DNA from: Trichoplax sp. H2
Taxonomy: Eukaryota > Placozoa > Uniplacotomia > Trichoplacea
Assembly (NCBI GenBank): GCA_003344405.1
Contig: NOWV01000351.1
Span: forward strand, 1 to 40,993
Direction of reading: 5' to 3'
Length of the DNA: 40,993 nt
Position 1 is the first letter of the stretch. Each line of letters starts with the position of its first letter. Of the stretch, positions 21,093 through 33,900 are shown piece after piece. The notes below the pieces were generated by a model. That model made no database searches and had not been told where the DNA came from. It saw nothing but the letters and a program-made list of their open reading frames with translations. The translations under genes and the position numbers were made by a program.

Positions 21093-23983
21093 GTTTCCGT
21101 TCATCAAACGATTTTCAGTAGTGAACTACTGCCTCTTTGCCAGGATGTACCTAGCGATAACAGCCATAAGAGCTAAGGACTAATTTGGTTATTTCTATGG
21201 TAGCCGGTATTTATCGTTCATTAGTGGTCTCAATACGATGTTTACAGATTACCGCAATAGGCAATAATTGACTAGCTTAACCACCCTTACAAAATAGCAT
21301 GTAGCAAGTCGGAATGATTAAGTGGAAAGCTCTTGAAAACGTTTCTTAATAGATAATAAATTTAATTACCGAACTGAGTTTTAATGATCAACAAATTTCA
21401 GAATTACTATTTACTGCAATAGCCTTAGAACTCTTATTATCTATAATATTTATTTAATCTTGAAGATCATTGCTTCTTGCTATTTGCAGGGCTCACTATT
21501 TAACCGCTCTGCTGAAGGTATTAAAGCTACAGTTATTTGATCGTCAACATGATCGACGGACATTTGACTATAGTTAAATCTAGAAATGTTTTTTATGTAT
21601 ACTTTAGATTTGTGAACCAAGAATTAACTATAAACCTTCTTCGAGGCAAACGATCCTAAAACTCTCTAAAAGTCACTTGATACTGCACTTACATACTCAT
21701 TCTTAGATATAGCAGTACACATATCAGTACTAATTATAAACACGATAACCTAAACATCCCAAATTACAATATTTATTCCTTTTTAATAAAAAAAAAAACT
21801 TGTAATTCTTCATTGCAATATACGCTCATTGCCGATTGATGCTAGTAGCTGAGCGTACTTTGACAATCAAAATAATGCTTATAGTAACTTGCACTGTAGC
21901 GATCATGAAGTAGTTGTATTACTTAATCGTACTAAAGGTCAGAAATTAAAGATTGCTCTAGAATATAACGACTACAGCTTGCGTAATATCCCAATTACCA
22001 TATTCAAACAATTTTAACTACAGTTACTCTAACGCTAAGATATATAGTGATATAGCGCAATCATAAGCCTTATCAAAATCTGGATGGCTATATAAATATC
22101 ACGCACTGATATATAGTTCTATAAGCAAATTTTATTTTCTAATAATATGTTTATTTCTCTTCAAGCTTGCTTTCTATTCTAAGGAAGGAAGGAAATGAGC
22201 CGTTCGCATATAAGTCAATTATAATTATTACATTCGTCTACATTCTACAGTACATTCAATGCTATTGTACATTACACGTTAGTCCAATTTTACATAAAAA
22301 TTGGTAAGCATCCAACTTGTAATAGCTACAGATATCATTCATATTTTATGTTACAAACTTACATTTATCACACTTTCGTAAGCATAGTATAGTTTGTAAT
22401 ACTGCTTGAATTAAGTAATAAATTTTGTATAGCGAGTAAAATAACGTACAGTTTATTAGAATATTGCAACGTAACAAAGAAAAACCAGATTTAATAGATA
22501 ATATGAATCTGCTAGCTTGAGTCAGTATATGTAAACATATGGTAAGTCTCATATAAGTACAAAATGAAGGCAGAAATGTAAGAGAAGGATTGACATAAAA
22601 TTATACCGCTCATAGGAAGGACTCAGAAAAAAAAACTACAAACTATTCACTTAACAACAAAAATCCGTTAAAATTGCAGCAAATGAAGCTTGCTTATCAG
22701 TAAGTTACATGTGAGAATGTGTATTTTAGGCAAATATAAAACGCGTGTAATTGTGTTGCTGCAGGCATGATAACTATGTTATGGCGTGTGATAGTGCATA
22801 AACGTAATAGATGCATTAAGCATATTAATAACTCTAAATATATAATAATTACCTACTGTACTATCATCGTATTTAATAACAATTCTTCTGCCTAAAAATT
22901 TATTTATCATAGCTGTATAGAGCGTGGTAGTATTAGTGTTACGGTAACAAGGCACCGTAATGTAATGAAGTTAAATTACATCTAGAATGTTCCATTAATA
23001 AATGTCACAAGTTTAGAATGTAACACGAGATCTTATTCTAGAGCACTAGTTAACGTATAAGCTGGATTTACTTTCATCTTCAACGTCCATATCTTATCGT
23101 AGCATCTTTTCCAGTCTATTATATACAATAAGTTCCTATTAAGTTTCAATCCTGATAAAAAAGTTATGAGATGAAAATGTGATTGTTTTAGACCAATAGG
23201 ACCTTGATAGAAATATTAATTACTAATTTATAAATGAAAAGAAAGGATAGCTCAAAAAGGCTTCATGCTTTAAATATTAAAATCTATTGTAGGAAGTAAA
23301 ATTAAATCTCACTCGTGATACTTCGTATATCTAAAATACTCATGCTGGATATATGTAATATTTAAAGCTGCTTTAGAACATTCTACTAAATTTTACACTC
23401 AATCTTCTTGCAAGATCTTCATACTTTGGCAAATTACGAGGTTTTATTCATATATTTTATTTACTAACACAGGCATTTTTTGTTCTGTTTATACTGCTTT
23501 TATTTTGTGTACAAACAAGACTTTAGAACAATCTAACATAGAATAAAATTTTAAGTAATATAGCATGATCCGTTCCCCTTAAATTTCATTTCATACAACA
23601 TTGGTCGCGATTAACAGCTACATTAACGACCAAATATATCTAATAAGAAAGTGTTCCTAAAACATTTAATAGTAATTAGCGAAAGTGCTAGAGTACTATC
23701 TTTTATAATGTTGTAACGTTAATTTTATATTGAAGCTGCTTTAGTCAGCGTATCACTGAAATTTCAGTTATGACCGTTGGTGTAGCTTCGAACTAATAAC
23801 CTAACTTAATGCTATATAAATTATTTGAATGTCAAGTAGCGGAGCTTGAATACGCGTAAGAATATTCTTGCTAAAATCACGCGACATCTCTCACAGCACT
23901 TGATTAATATTACTGTATAATGGGACGTAACCGTAACTGCACATTTGGAAATTGAGTCGGAGTACCTCAAAGTCAGAGCCCAT

Positions 23984-24032
23984 CGTAGGTTATAATACTA
24001 TATAACGTAGGTTATAACACTATATAACCTAC
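23984..24032. repeat. 22-bp tandem duplication ending in a palindrome
   Basis: Two 22-bp units beginning CGTAGGTTATAA at 23984 and 24006 differ at one base. The second unit with the following bases forms a perfect inverted repeat, GTAGGTTATA (24007-24016) and TATAACCTAC (24023-24032), with a 6-nt loop. Confidence 0.8.
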
Positions 24033-24860
24033 CTTCAGATACAGTTTTAGTATTGTCTATTCATGAGTTAATTTGTATGGATTTGCAATGGAATATTTCA
24101 GTGAATAATAACATTGCATTCATTTGTAACTAGCTTTAACTTTTTAGTTCCATACTTACTGTACATACGTATATGAATTTTAAAATTTGTATATTCTTGA
24201 AATGCACCATTAATGCCCGGAAAAGATACATGAGATCGAGCACATCACCATTTGCTTGTTTCTTATACGACTAGTTTTGGGACCGTTCACGAAGTTAAAT
24301 TTGTGATCAGAAATCAATCAAATATTTTAAATACTCTTTGTTAACCAATCTGCAGCTGATGCACTTTTCTTAGTTTGTTAACATCCGATATCGTAGAGTA
24401 AGCTATTCTCAATTTACAAATGAATGTAATCGCAGTAAAATTGATAGTGTAGCTACTATTGTCTCTAATTATTACCATAGCTGATATATTTAACAAGTTG
24501 TCACAACTCTTTCTTGCGACAAAGGAAACGTAAACTAACGAAGTAAAGCATCTCTCGTGTAACTTTAATAACTCGATTTACTTCTTCCAGTATCTCCAGT
24601 TTCTATGATAGTGATATAGAACAACTTGATTTCTCAGTTGAACTCCACATATAACAGAATATATTACACCATTCTTCACTGTACGAGTCTTGCGCTATTC
24701 TTGAGTTAACTACTGATTTACTCCTAAAAATACACACGCTTAAATCGATTTTTATAATGAATTTTCAGTGTTAATTAGTGAGAATTAAGTTAGCGTTATC
24801 ACTATAATACATTACTAAATATGTAAATAAATATTCTCATCATTAGATAGCTACAAGCTA

Positions 24861-25000
24861 TCACACACAACATATAGCCTTATTTGATTATTGACTAATT
24901 AACGGTTACTTATTTGATAACGGTGTAGCATGACACACACACGACCTATAGCCTTATTTAGCTATTCATTAGCAGTTGCTTATTTGGTACAGTTCTAGTT
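24861..25000. repeat. Degenerate tandem duplication, period about 70 bp
   Basis: The segment beginning with ACACACA and TATAGCCTTATTTG at 24861 recurs in diverged form from 24931 (ACACACACAC, TATAGCCTTATTTA, GTTGCTTATTTGG). Confidence 0.65.
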
Positions 25001-27859
25001 AATTGCCTAATTACAGAAACTTCTTGGTATAGTTTCATCTGTTTCATTTAACAGTAACTAATATTTGTCGTACAAAGCCATAAGAAACCTTCTATGCACA
25101 TGTTTTTGATCATATTATAGCGTTAAGATGTAGCAAACTACATTTATTCTTCGCTATGCGATTTGCTACTTGTATTGAATTAAAGATACTTAAAATATGT
25201 TGTATAATTTTTAGAACTATCCAAAAATTCACGCCTGATTTAAAATACAATTTTTTTAATTCTTAAACGAATACATACGATTTCTTAAATTCTAAAACGA
25301 ATAAATAAATACGTTATTAAATCGTTTTACAGACTAAAAGTTTTTTAAGATATAATTGTATAAATCAATGAATATCTAGTAGTCTCGTCTGTTAAAAGTA
25401 CATTTATGCTTTACAAAATATAAATATAATATTGTGGATTACGACTAGTGTGATGAAAGAGTGTATACTAATTTATTCACATTATGTGTATAAATGAATG
25501 TAACTGACAGCCATATATGGTTCCGTTTTCGAATATTGTACTAATGTAATTTTTACTCTTGAGTAGAGTATTGTGCAGGATTTTTTGATTGTCTTCTTTG
25601 TTAGTTGTAGAGAATTGTTGTTCTAGAGTGCAAGTCTATTATCCAGTTTATCTTAGCCTATTTCAACTATTCTTGCACGGAGAAGATAAATAGGATTCTT
25701 CTCCGACAGAAAAACTGATATTAATTGTTACTTCTAAGATTTAGGGCCATGTCAACCATTGTTAGATTCATGGGAGATTTGCTCTATCGCATTTTAAAAA
25801 CCTATTCATTGCCTGTTGAATTCTATTTCGTTCTTTCGTTTTGTCAGATTAATTTTTCTATAACTATATCATTTTCTTTTCGGTAAGAACACTGATGCAC
25901 ATTGAGGATATAACATTTGGTTTAATGCATTGACGATTTTGTATTACTTTGTTTGTTTCTAAGGCACAGGCAAATTGATTTACGATCTTAACGAGCATTT
26001 TGATGTTGCGCTATGAAAGCGAATAGTAGTACTGATCGTTTTAACAACTAGTTAGAGATCATAAAGATTCTTGATTAATCTAGACGGTTGTCATATAGCA
26101 CTAAAATTGATAAGAATTGCAGTTTAGTATGTAAGATTACGTGCAAACCACCATTCGTAACAGCTACTTATTGGTAGAAGGCCTAATTTATATTTTAAAG
26201 TATTCTTTAACAAGGCATCAAGAATTACTTATCTTTGAAACACTCAATCAAAAACGGTTTGATAAAAGATATTGTCATCAAACCATTTAATTTTGAGCAT
26301 ATTTTCTATAGCCATTTATAACGTATATTGTAAAGTTTTAGCTACGAACTCTGAAAGGTCAAAATTTTTTCATATACGGATTTGTTTGAGCTACAAGCAA
26401 ATATCTTTATATTGTATTCGTGCCCGATACGAGACTCTAAGGTTATACTGAATCTACGTTACGACTGCATGGGATTAGGATATTCACTTTGCTTCCAAAA
26501 GTTTTACCTAATGTCTTATGGGAGAACTGATGTGTGAGTTTTCTATAAGTATGATAAAAAAACCTCTTAATTTCTTTATAGTTATCTCATATCGGTATCT
26601 CTATAATGTCTAAATAAGTAGTAGAGTCTATTATACTCTTCCACCCGTATAGAAATAGGATATTAACGATTCCAATCCTTCGACTTCAAGCTTGTGGGTA
26701 TTACTTAACTACTCCCTGATATCGATATTTGTTAATCAAAAATTTTTCGTCATCGCTTAAGCGCTATCCTTTAACGTTATATTAATTATTCATCAGCGAA
26801 CATAATGCAAAATCTTTTCTATTAATATTCTACCATATTTACTATGGTATATGATATACAGTGCGTATATATTACTGCATTTTTAGACAATCAAAGACAA
26901 AATCTTCTAAGTTAACTTTTGGGCAAGATAAATTTATTATTGTCATTATTGTTTGCTAGGCGAAAAAAATGAATCACCAAAGGAATAACGATTGCGTACG
27001 CGATTACTTTTCATATGGTCAGAAACTGAATGATAAATGTAGTCATGCATGTATATTTGTATAACTACGTAAACCTTCAGTAATTTAGAGCATAGCGATT
27101 GTTACTATTAGGCTCACCGCTTATTAATCTTAGCAATTAAAAGTAATGCCCATACCGGACAACAAAGGAAGCTACTAAAGTAACCATTACATATTGCGAT
27201 TGTAACATAGCAGATTTATAAAGCAAACCAGCATATTCTGGTGCTAAGATAGTAGTATGATATTGCATTTAAATTATTATTAACTTTCATAAATTATCGA
27301 TATATTAAAACGAATGGCCGAGGATCTAATCCAAGGGCAATTCGAATATATTTAATGAACGGATATGGCATCGAATTGGCACCTTTATGTAATTAAATTA
27401 TCCTCATAATTGAGATTAGAAGAAATGCCAAGCAAACTAATTGTGCAACAATTAAATCTTTTACATAAATAAATAAAGTGAGCGTTAGTAAAGATGATAA
27501 CAGTCAAGAATTCTAAAACGCAATATTAGACATACTAGGCCATAGCCTAAACAGTTTACATAGACATATTCTTTGAAGGCATTAAAAATTGAAGTAATAA
27601 CTATTCATCATTACTGAAGTAAAAATCGTTGTTATGAAAGAAATTTCGATTTTAGCATTGGTATGCGATCGAAAGTTAATGCATTATTGAAAAATAAACG
27701 TTAACATTCTTTTAACGAATAATGTCCTGGACAACATTTCAGGTAAAGCAAATAAGCTAAAGCTTATACTTCTTCCAGAGTTGGGGATCGATTATGGCAC
27801 TTTGTATGATATTTTTTAGCTGCAATAAATCTGTAGCTTCAAATCCATCAATTTTGCCT

Positions 27860-30800
27860 TTATAATAACACCACTAAAGCTGCAACAATAAGCGTTATTA
27901 ATTTATAATTTCCGTAGTCGGGCCTATGAGCAGCATTAACATGAGGACTATCCAAACATTGGCTGCTGGTAATACAGATTTTTTGCGATGATATAAACGG
28001 CGTTGACCAATGCTTTGTAATTTCACCACCTGGCCGAAAGACACCACCGATCCCGAAAAAGAAGTAATGACATCCTTCTAAGCTGATATCTGTTTCTGTA
28101 TCGTTAGTAGTCACATTGCGATAAAAACGAAAAGTGGCACGACCATCAATAATCGAACTACTTATTAAAAAGACATTTTGATTGTACTGAGAATCCATCT
28201 GCGCATAGTGATTGCTAGTATTAACTGTTAGATAGCGATCATAAATTGTAGGAGCATCATTTAAGAACGATGCCACAATAGCATCAGAATTATTCATATG
28301 GCGATCGTCAGATATACCCATAGCAATCCAGCGATCAGTTCTTGATGCCATTGTTATTTCAATTCGGCCATCCTTATACACTTTCCAATTGAGTTGATTC
28401 TGACAGATACCAATATCACAGCCAGTAATCCAACTACCGGAACAATTATCAAAGACAAGACTATCTTTTCGAGCACCAACATCGGGTGGAATATCATCTG
28501 AGCATATGCTTGGGAAGATACAAATAATTTCCGATGTAATGCTTGGCTTTAATGGATGTTTACTTAAAATTCCAGTATCAGGATTAAAATCGCCACCAAC
28601 TGCTAAGAAAAAATGGTTGCAGCCAAATAAAATAGTATCCCCTTGTGAATCACCAGTAATAATATGACGATAGAAATTGAAAGTAACTTCGCCATTAATG
28701 TTAGAACTATTGATAAGGTAAGCATCGTTGATAGCATCTACCTTTGGTGTTTTATAGCCATCAATAAAACTATCCATTAATGTTGGCGTGCTATTATAAT
28801 ACCAGCCAACGATAGCATCTGTATTGGGCATTTTTTCCTGATAAGAAAAGCCAAGAGCAACCCATTTATCGGTTTTCGACTTCATTTGAAAATGAATAGT
28901 TCCGTCATTATATACATTCCAATTCACTCGACTCTGGCAATCTCCATTAAAACATCCAGTTCTCCATTGGCCTGAGCAAGCCTTTAAAGTTAACTTTTCA
29001 AACTTTGGAGCCTTATGTTGTAAACATTGGCTACCATTGATACAAATCTTTCGACTAGTTATATGAGGTATCGTTGGGTGCTTTGATATAATTTTCGTTC
29101 CAGGATCAAAATCGCCTCCTACTCCATAAAAGAAATAATGACATCCTTGTAAACTGATGTCACTAATACGATCAGTGGTTGTTAAGTTACGAGCAAAACT
29201 CAACGTCGTGATACCGTTTATTTGAGATCCGTTAATTAAATAGACATTATCTTGAATGTCAATAATTGGTATAGTATTTATGATATATCGATCTGTTATA
29301 GTTGGCTTATTGTAAGCATACCATCCTACTATGGCATCAGAAGCATTCATCTTTTTATCATGTGAAATACCTAATGCAATCCATTTATTGGTCTTAGACG
29401 CCATTTCAAAATGGATTGTTCCGTCACCATATATCTGCCAGGTTAATTGATTAAGACACTCACCACTACCGCATTGGGTGCTCCAACTACCTGAACATGC
29501 ACTTGTATGGAGCCGTGCATCGTCGAAAAAATTCAGCGATAGTCTTCCGCGATTAGTCATGCCGTGATACTTTAACTCATCCAAATCATAATAATTATCT
29601 TGTCGTGGACTACTCTGAGAACCTGATGGGAATTGAAGAGATTGGGGCAATTTTGCATCATATGCATAAATAATATCCATAATGCTATTGGTTATGTTAT
29701 GATCACTACTTTCATTAGCTACTAAATTTCGACGCCATCGCAATGTAGTGATACCATTAATTTCAATGCCGACAGCAGCTGTTAAGCTGTCACTACCTTG
29801 ATAAAATGAATCCTCCCTTGGCGAACTACGATCGCGCGAATAATAATCGAATAAACGAAATAAATTACCTCGAGCACTCCCAATTACCATATCCATACAG
29901 TCCATGGAGTGATTTACCCGTTTATTATCAGTCTGACTATTTGGTTGTGAGTTAATTGGTGAAATTAATAATCCTTGCGCTGCTCCAGCTGGGAAAAGTT
30001 GACACGATTGTTTTAATTCACGTGGACGCCAACCCAATCCCAGCCAGCTCATAGTTTTAGCTTGGTGGATAACTTCAATCTCATTACTCTGGCGTATTAT
30101 TTTATACCAAATTCGACTGTTTGAATCTAGTTCGGAATAAGTATGCTTTGAGACATCATCTGGCATTGCAACGGTCAATGAGGAGACTTTAGAACATTTA
30201 TATCCGTAAAAACCAGGTAAACAATAGCACTGTTTGAGTGGATAGTTATAATTTTGATTAATGATCAAGCAACGACCATTATTATTGCAATCTGCTTCAT
30301 TTTGACATTCATATTGGTACTGACAGCGTTCGCCAGTTGCAGTATTGTTAGTACAGAAACATAATGGCAAATTATTAGTACAATGATGATTTATGATGCC
30401 ATCGTTATAACAGTTAAGTTCATGACATGAAAATTTAGCAATTTCAACATCAGCACAACTCCAAACAGAGTAGGGACTAGGATAAAAATTCCTATCGGCA
30501 CCATAATGAATTAAGCGAATAATACAATGTTGACAAGAAAAATCTTTAGGCAAACTAATAGTGTAATTTTGAACGATTGAGATATTTTTCGCTGGATTAG
30601 AATTGGCATTGCTATTAGGCGCCAATTCATATGCAATCGATCCATTAAGAAATAGTAGCTGAATTTTAAAATCGCCGCAATCCGATAAAGCCATATGCCA
30701 TGTTACAACAACATTGGAACCAGTTATTAGCTTAGTCTTGAAAGTTGTTTTCATGGCATTTTCTGGCATTCCACAGGGACTTTTCGTGGTAAGATTAGTT

Positions 30801-30910
30801 AAAAAATCGAAATCATATTGTCTTGCTTTCGGATAAGTTAACCGAATATGTCCATCAACTAAATACGATGTAAATGTTCCAATTACAAACAGCAAGCCGA
30901 TAGCTTTCAT
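27860..30910 (-). CDS. Secreted LPMO/BIM1-like, EGF and four-DOMON protein, probably GPI-anchored
   Basis: Single-exon, 1016 residues, ATG at 30910-30908 with A at -3. A signal peptide (1-20) ends V-D-G, so mature residue 1 is predicted to be His21. Residues 21-157 (HIRLTYPKAR, PCGMP at 45-49, VTWH at 69-72, C126/C129, SCADVEI at 151-157) resemble LPMO/BIM1-like beta-sandwich domains, which bind copper through the N-terminal His. EGF-like domains follow: 162-196 with six Cys, and 202-239 with a classic C-x5-C-x5-C-x13-C-x-C-x8-C. DOMON 1 spans about 245-465. DOMONs 2-4 (about 472-629, 645-803, 823-985) are tandem repeats with six equivalent Cys each. Each DOMON has a Met in the M-x3-D block (336, 521, 694, 872) and a His about 90-113 residues later (449, 611, 785, 967), the type of pair that ligates b-type heme in cytochrome DOMONs. 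The protein ends in a hydrophobic tail (1002-1016) with no basic cytosolic end, as in GPI signals. Many sequons are present (for example N39, N109, N115). Catalysis and heme or copper binding are inference; the domain layout is well supported. Confidence 0.88.
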   Translation of the reverse strand: MKAIGLLFVIGTFTSYLVDGHIRLTYPKARQYDFDFLTNLTTKSPCGMPENAMKTTFKTKLITGSNVVVTWHMALSDCGDFKIQLLFLNGSIAYELAPNSNANSNPAKNISIVQNYTISLPKDFSCQHCIIRLIHYGADRNFYPSPYSVWSCADVEIAKFSCHELNCYNDGIINHHCTNNLPLCFCTNNTATGERCQYQYECQNEADCNNNGRCLIINQNYNYPLKQCYCLPGFYGYKCSKVSSLTVAMPDDVSKHTYSELDSNSRIWYKIIRQSNEIEVIHQAKTMSWLGLGWRPRELKQSCQLFPAGAAQGLLISPINSQPNSQTDNKRVNHSMDCMDMVIGSARGNLFRLFDYYSRDRSSPREDSFYQGSDSLTAAVGIEINGITTLRWRRNLVANESSDHNITNSIMDIIYAYDAKLPQSLQFPSGSQSSPRQDNYYDLDELKYHGMTNRGRLSLNFFDDARLHTSACSGSWSTQCGSGECLNQLTWQIYGDGTIHFEMASKTNKWIALGISHDKKMNASDAIVGWYAYNKPTITDRYIINTIPIIDIQDNVYLINGSQINGITTLSFARNLTTTDRISDISLQGCHYFFYGVGGDFDPGTKIISKHPTIPHITSRKICINGSQCLQHKAPKFEKLTLKACSGQWRTGCFNGDCQSRVNWNVYNDGTIHFQMKSKTDKWVALGFSYQEKMPNTDAIVGWYYNSTPTLMDSFIDGYKTPKVDAINDAYLINSSNINGEVTFNFYRHIITGDSQGDTILFGCNHFFLAVGGDFNPDTGILSKHPLKPSITSEIICIFPSICSDDIPPDVGARKDSLVFDNCSGSWITGCDIGICQNQLNWKVYKDGRIEITMASRTDRWIAMGISDDRHMNNSDAIVASFLNDAPTIYDRYLTVNTSNHYAQMDSQYNQNVFLISSSIIDGRATFRFYRNVTTNDTETDISLEGCHYFFFGIGGVFRPGGEITKHWSTPFISSQKICITSSQCLDSPHVNAAHRPDYGNYKLITLIVAALVVLL

Positions 30911-33900
30911 TTTTGGCTGACTAAAAATGAACTTATCCTTTAGTGACCAAGAATTGAAGCTTTTAAGCTTGCATCAAATTTGATAGATTAAATAAATAGA
31001 ACGAGTTACTGCTTTTATTCAAACAAAGAATCTTACGTCCAACGATAGAAAATAGCATTAAATGTGTTATTTTTTTCTCATGATTTGTATTAAAACAAGG
31101 ACCCTAGCAGAATATACTGTAGATTGGAGACAAGTATTGAATGGTAGTTATAGTTATTCATTTTCATTTTGAATGGATTCTTATAGCTAGGCAGGCTATG
31201 TGTAGTAATCTACAATATGTTGCACTCTATTACTTAATTTGTTCCTATTGTATTTTCAACGTTAGGATATTACTAAGTTGAAAAGAGTCAATTTTATTTA
31301 CCGAGTAATATCTATAAATGAATTGAATAGAGGCAATTATCCTATTCCATACATTTTCTCTACTAGCCAGCAAGCCAAAAAAATACTCGCAAACAATGAT
31401 CTTATTTATTATGATGAACATGCATTGCCTTTACTTTTGTTGTTTTGTGCCGTTATAGCCAGAACACAATAGGTCAAAACAATATATTACGGTCTACATG
31501 TAGATAAAGTATTGTAGGCGGGTAATTTCGAGGAAGAAAAAGATAACTCTTATTGGTTTTAATATAAAAATGTTATTAATAACTACCGTAGCGCGCTTTA
31601 CTGGTGATAGAGTAATAATCTGTGGTGCGATGAATTCAATTTTAATGCTGCGAAAGCGACAAAGTAAAAATTATTGATAAAATCAGCGAATGCTGCCTTG
31701 ATACGCTCGTATATTGATATCAATTAGACTCTGAAAAGTGCCTATATCAAGCTCAAATCGAATGATACTAATAGTAAATTTGCAATTTAGTTAATGCCAT
31801 TAATAGTGTACATACCGTGTAGTATTTATTATCATTAATAACTTTGTTATCCAATGAAGCTATTTTAAATAATTTATTATTCTTGTTGAAAGTAACGCTA
31901 TTCAGTTGATAGAAAAATATTAAAACAATACATGCTATCGGCTAACTATCAGAACTACGTATAATTTGTCGTCATTGAAAAAGATAGAGAGGGGGTAGAG
32001 TTATCCTCATCGATAAAGCGCTATATGGGTAAGAAAGAAAATAAAATCTTGCAAATGGCCTTATTGGAGAAGAATTCCTTGCAGCTAAAAAATATAACAG
32101 AGCTTTCTGAGATTTTGACACCATTCCACTGCATTATTTTTATTGATCAGCTGACTTTATTTATCGTGACATACTATCCATAAATCAAAAAATTTAAATA
32201 AATAACACATGTAGGTAGTAAAAGAAATATGTAGGGAATTAGATAATTACTTTGTATTGGTTTCATTATAAGAAGATAAATATTGAAGTAGTTGATATCG
32301 AATATAGTAAATTATCAATACCCAAACTACTTTCTATACTTGTTTATATCGTTGAATTAATAAATGCATAGATTTAAAAATTTGTTTTTATCGCTGCTAT
32401 TAGACCATTTCTTAGATTAGGAGTCGATTAAGTACAATTTTTTGATTATCATTAAGGTTATCGTCAAATTAAATTGATAGAATAGCGCGGTAATTATCTC
32501 TTTATTTATTAAACTTCTCATGTTTTCAATCGGATTGACGTTACAGACGTCAAAGCTATCAAATTATGCAGCTAAAATAGCAGAAAGTATTTGGTTCTTT
32601 AATATTACTTCAACGAACTTACTGAATTGCTGCAAATAATAGGTAGGCAATGAAACATAGTAAAATAAATTTTGTAACAAATTACTTAATTTTGCTACTT
32701 CAAAAACAGAATAATCATCTCTAAACAGTGACCTAAAGCCTATTTTCAAAGCTTACAACACTGAATTATAAATATTATCAAATTATATTACAGTAATGGA
32801 AAAGGTTGGCAAAAAAACTATTCATGATTGAGTGAAAGGATACGTTTCAGGTAGCAAATAGTTTCCTATCCGATATTTGTTAAAATGATCTTCCTAATGT
32901 TATTTATGATCAGTACATACTCAAAGTATATAGGAAATTCATAAATGGATCATTACATTATACCTGAAATTTATTTAACTATCTTTCTACACTAATAGCT
33001 CCAGTATTCTAGGTACCAATCGAACTACTACCAATGCTTCTGTGTGACCATGCTTTTTTTTCTAGGATATTATCAATTTTAAAACACAATTCCAGTCGAC
33101 GGCTTGGCATTGTCTCCTTTAAGAACAATTTTCAGGCGTTGTTATACTATGACTTGTACTTGTTTACAGTGGAAGACGTCACATTAAATTTTTGTCTTCA
33201 ATAAAAATAATGCATGTAAATAGACTGACAATAAAGATAATACATATGATCTTATGGATATATGAAGATTATAAAAATTAGCTTTAGGCTTTGTAATTAC
33301 TTCAATACAAAAAGTAGCTAGGCCAATTATTCTTACCTGCCTTGTATCTTTTAGTGAAGTAAATTACTGAAAGTATCGTTATATTATTACAAGTCTACTC
33401 GGTAAAAATTAACCGCTTGCCGACTTCTTAAATCTTGGTACGCTGCACTCCATCCCTGCTTAAACTCATTCAATCAATTTCCCTGCGTAAATAATTCTAC
33501 ATTGTACAGAACAGATAAAATACTAATTAGTATCTGCAGGAAAAGTTTAAATGATAATCAAGGCTAAAGTACTATATACAAAATTTACTATTATATGAGC
33601 AATTGAGTTGAATTTATTTGGGAAATATAAATTTCTAGCTGCCGTCTTCATTTTGCATAATTCTTTATTTTGGGTAGCAATATTATGATATTCATTAATT
33701 ATTCAACAAAAGCAGCGATACTATATTGATTAGTAAACTTAGCTCAAGCCTTTATTGACTTGGCTTTAATAATTCATTAATTTTTTTACTTTTCGTTGAT
33801 TCCACCATTCAAATTAATAATTATCACTAAAGTGAGGATAAAATTGCATCTGTGATCTTATTTTATTGAACTATTTGTATTTAGGCCTGCATGCTAAAGG

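Larger units (their letters stand above)
20781..27859. other. Long intergenic region, no supported gene
   Basis: No convincing gene in about 7 kb. It holds small repeats listed separately (21049-21092, 23984-24032, 24861-25000) and a poly-A run of 11 near 21788. One plus-strand frame (about 20904-21041) has only one internal stop but no recognisable domain. The 3' UTR of the minus-strand gene at 27860 presumably begins at its right end; no polyadenylation signal was identified there. Confidence 0.5.

Noticed and set aside
25890-25930. ACTGATGCACAT resembling an RNase H TDAS motif
   Set aside because: Followed at once by a stop and without other RNase H motifs in any frame.
31278-31472. 64-codon plus-strand frame upstream of the DOMON gene
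   Set aside because: Begins with TTG rather than ATG, and shows no domain.
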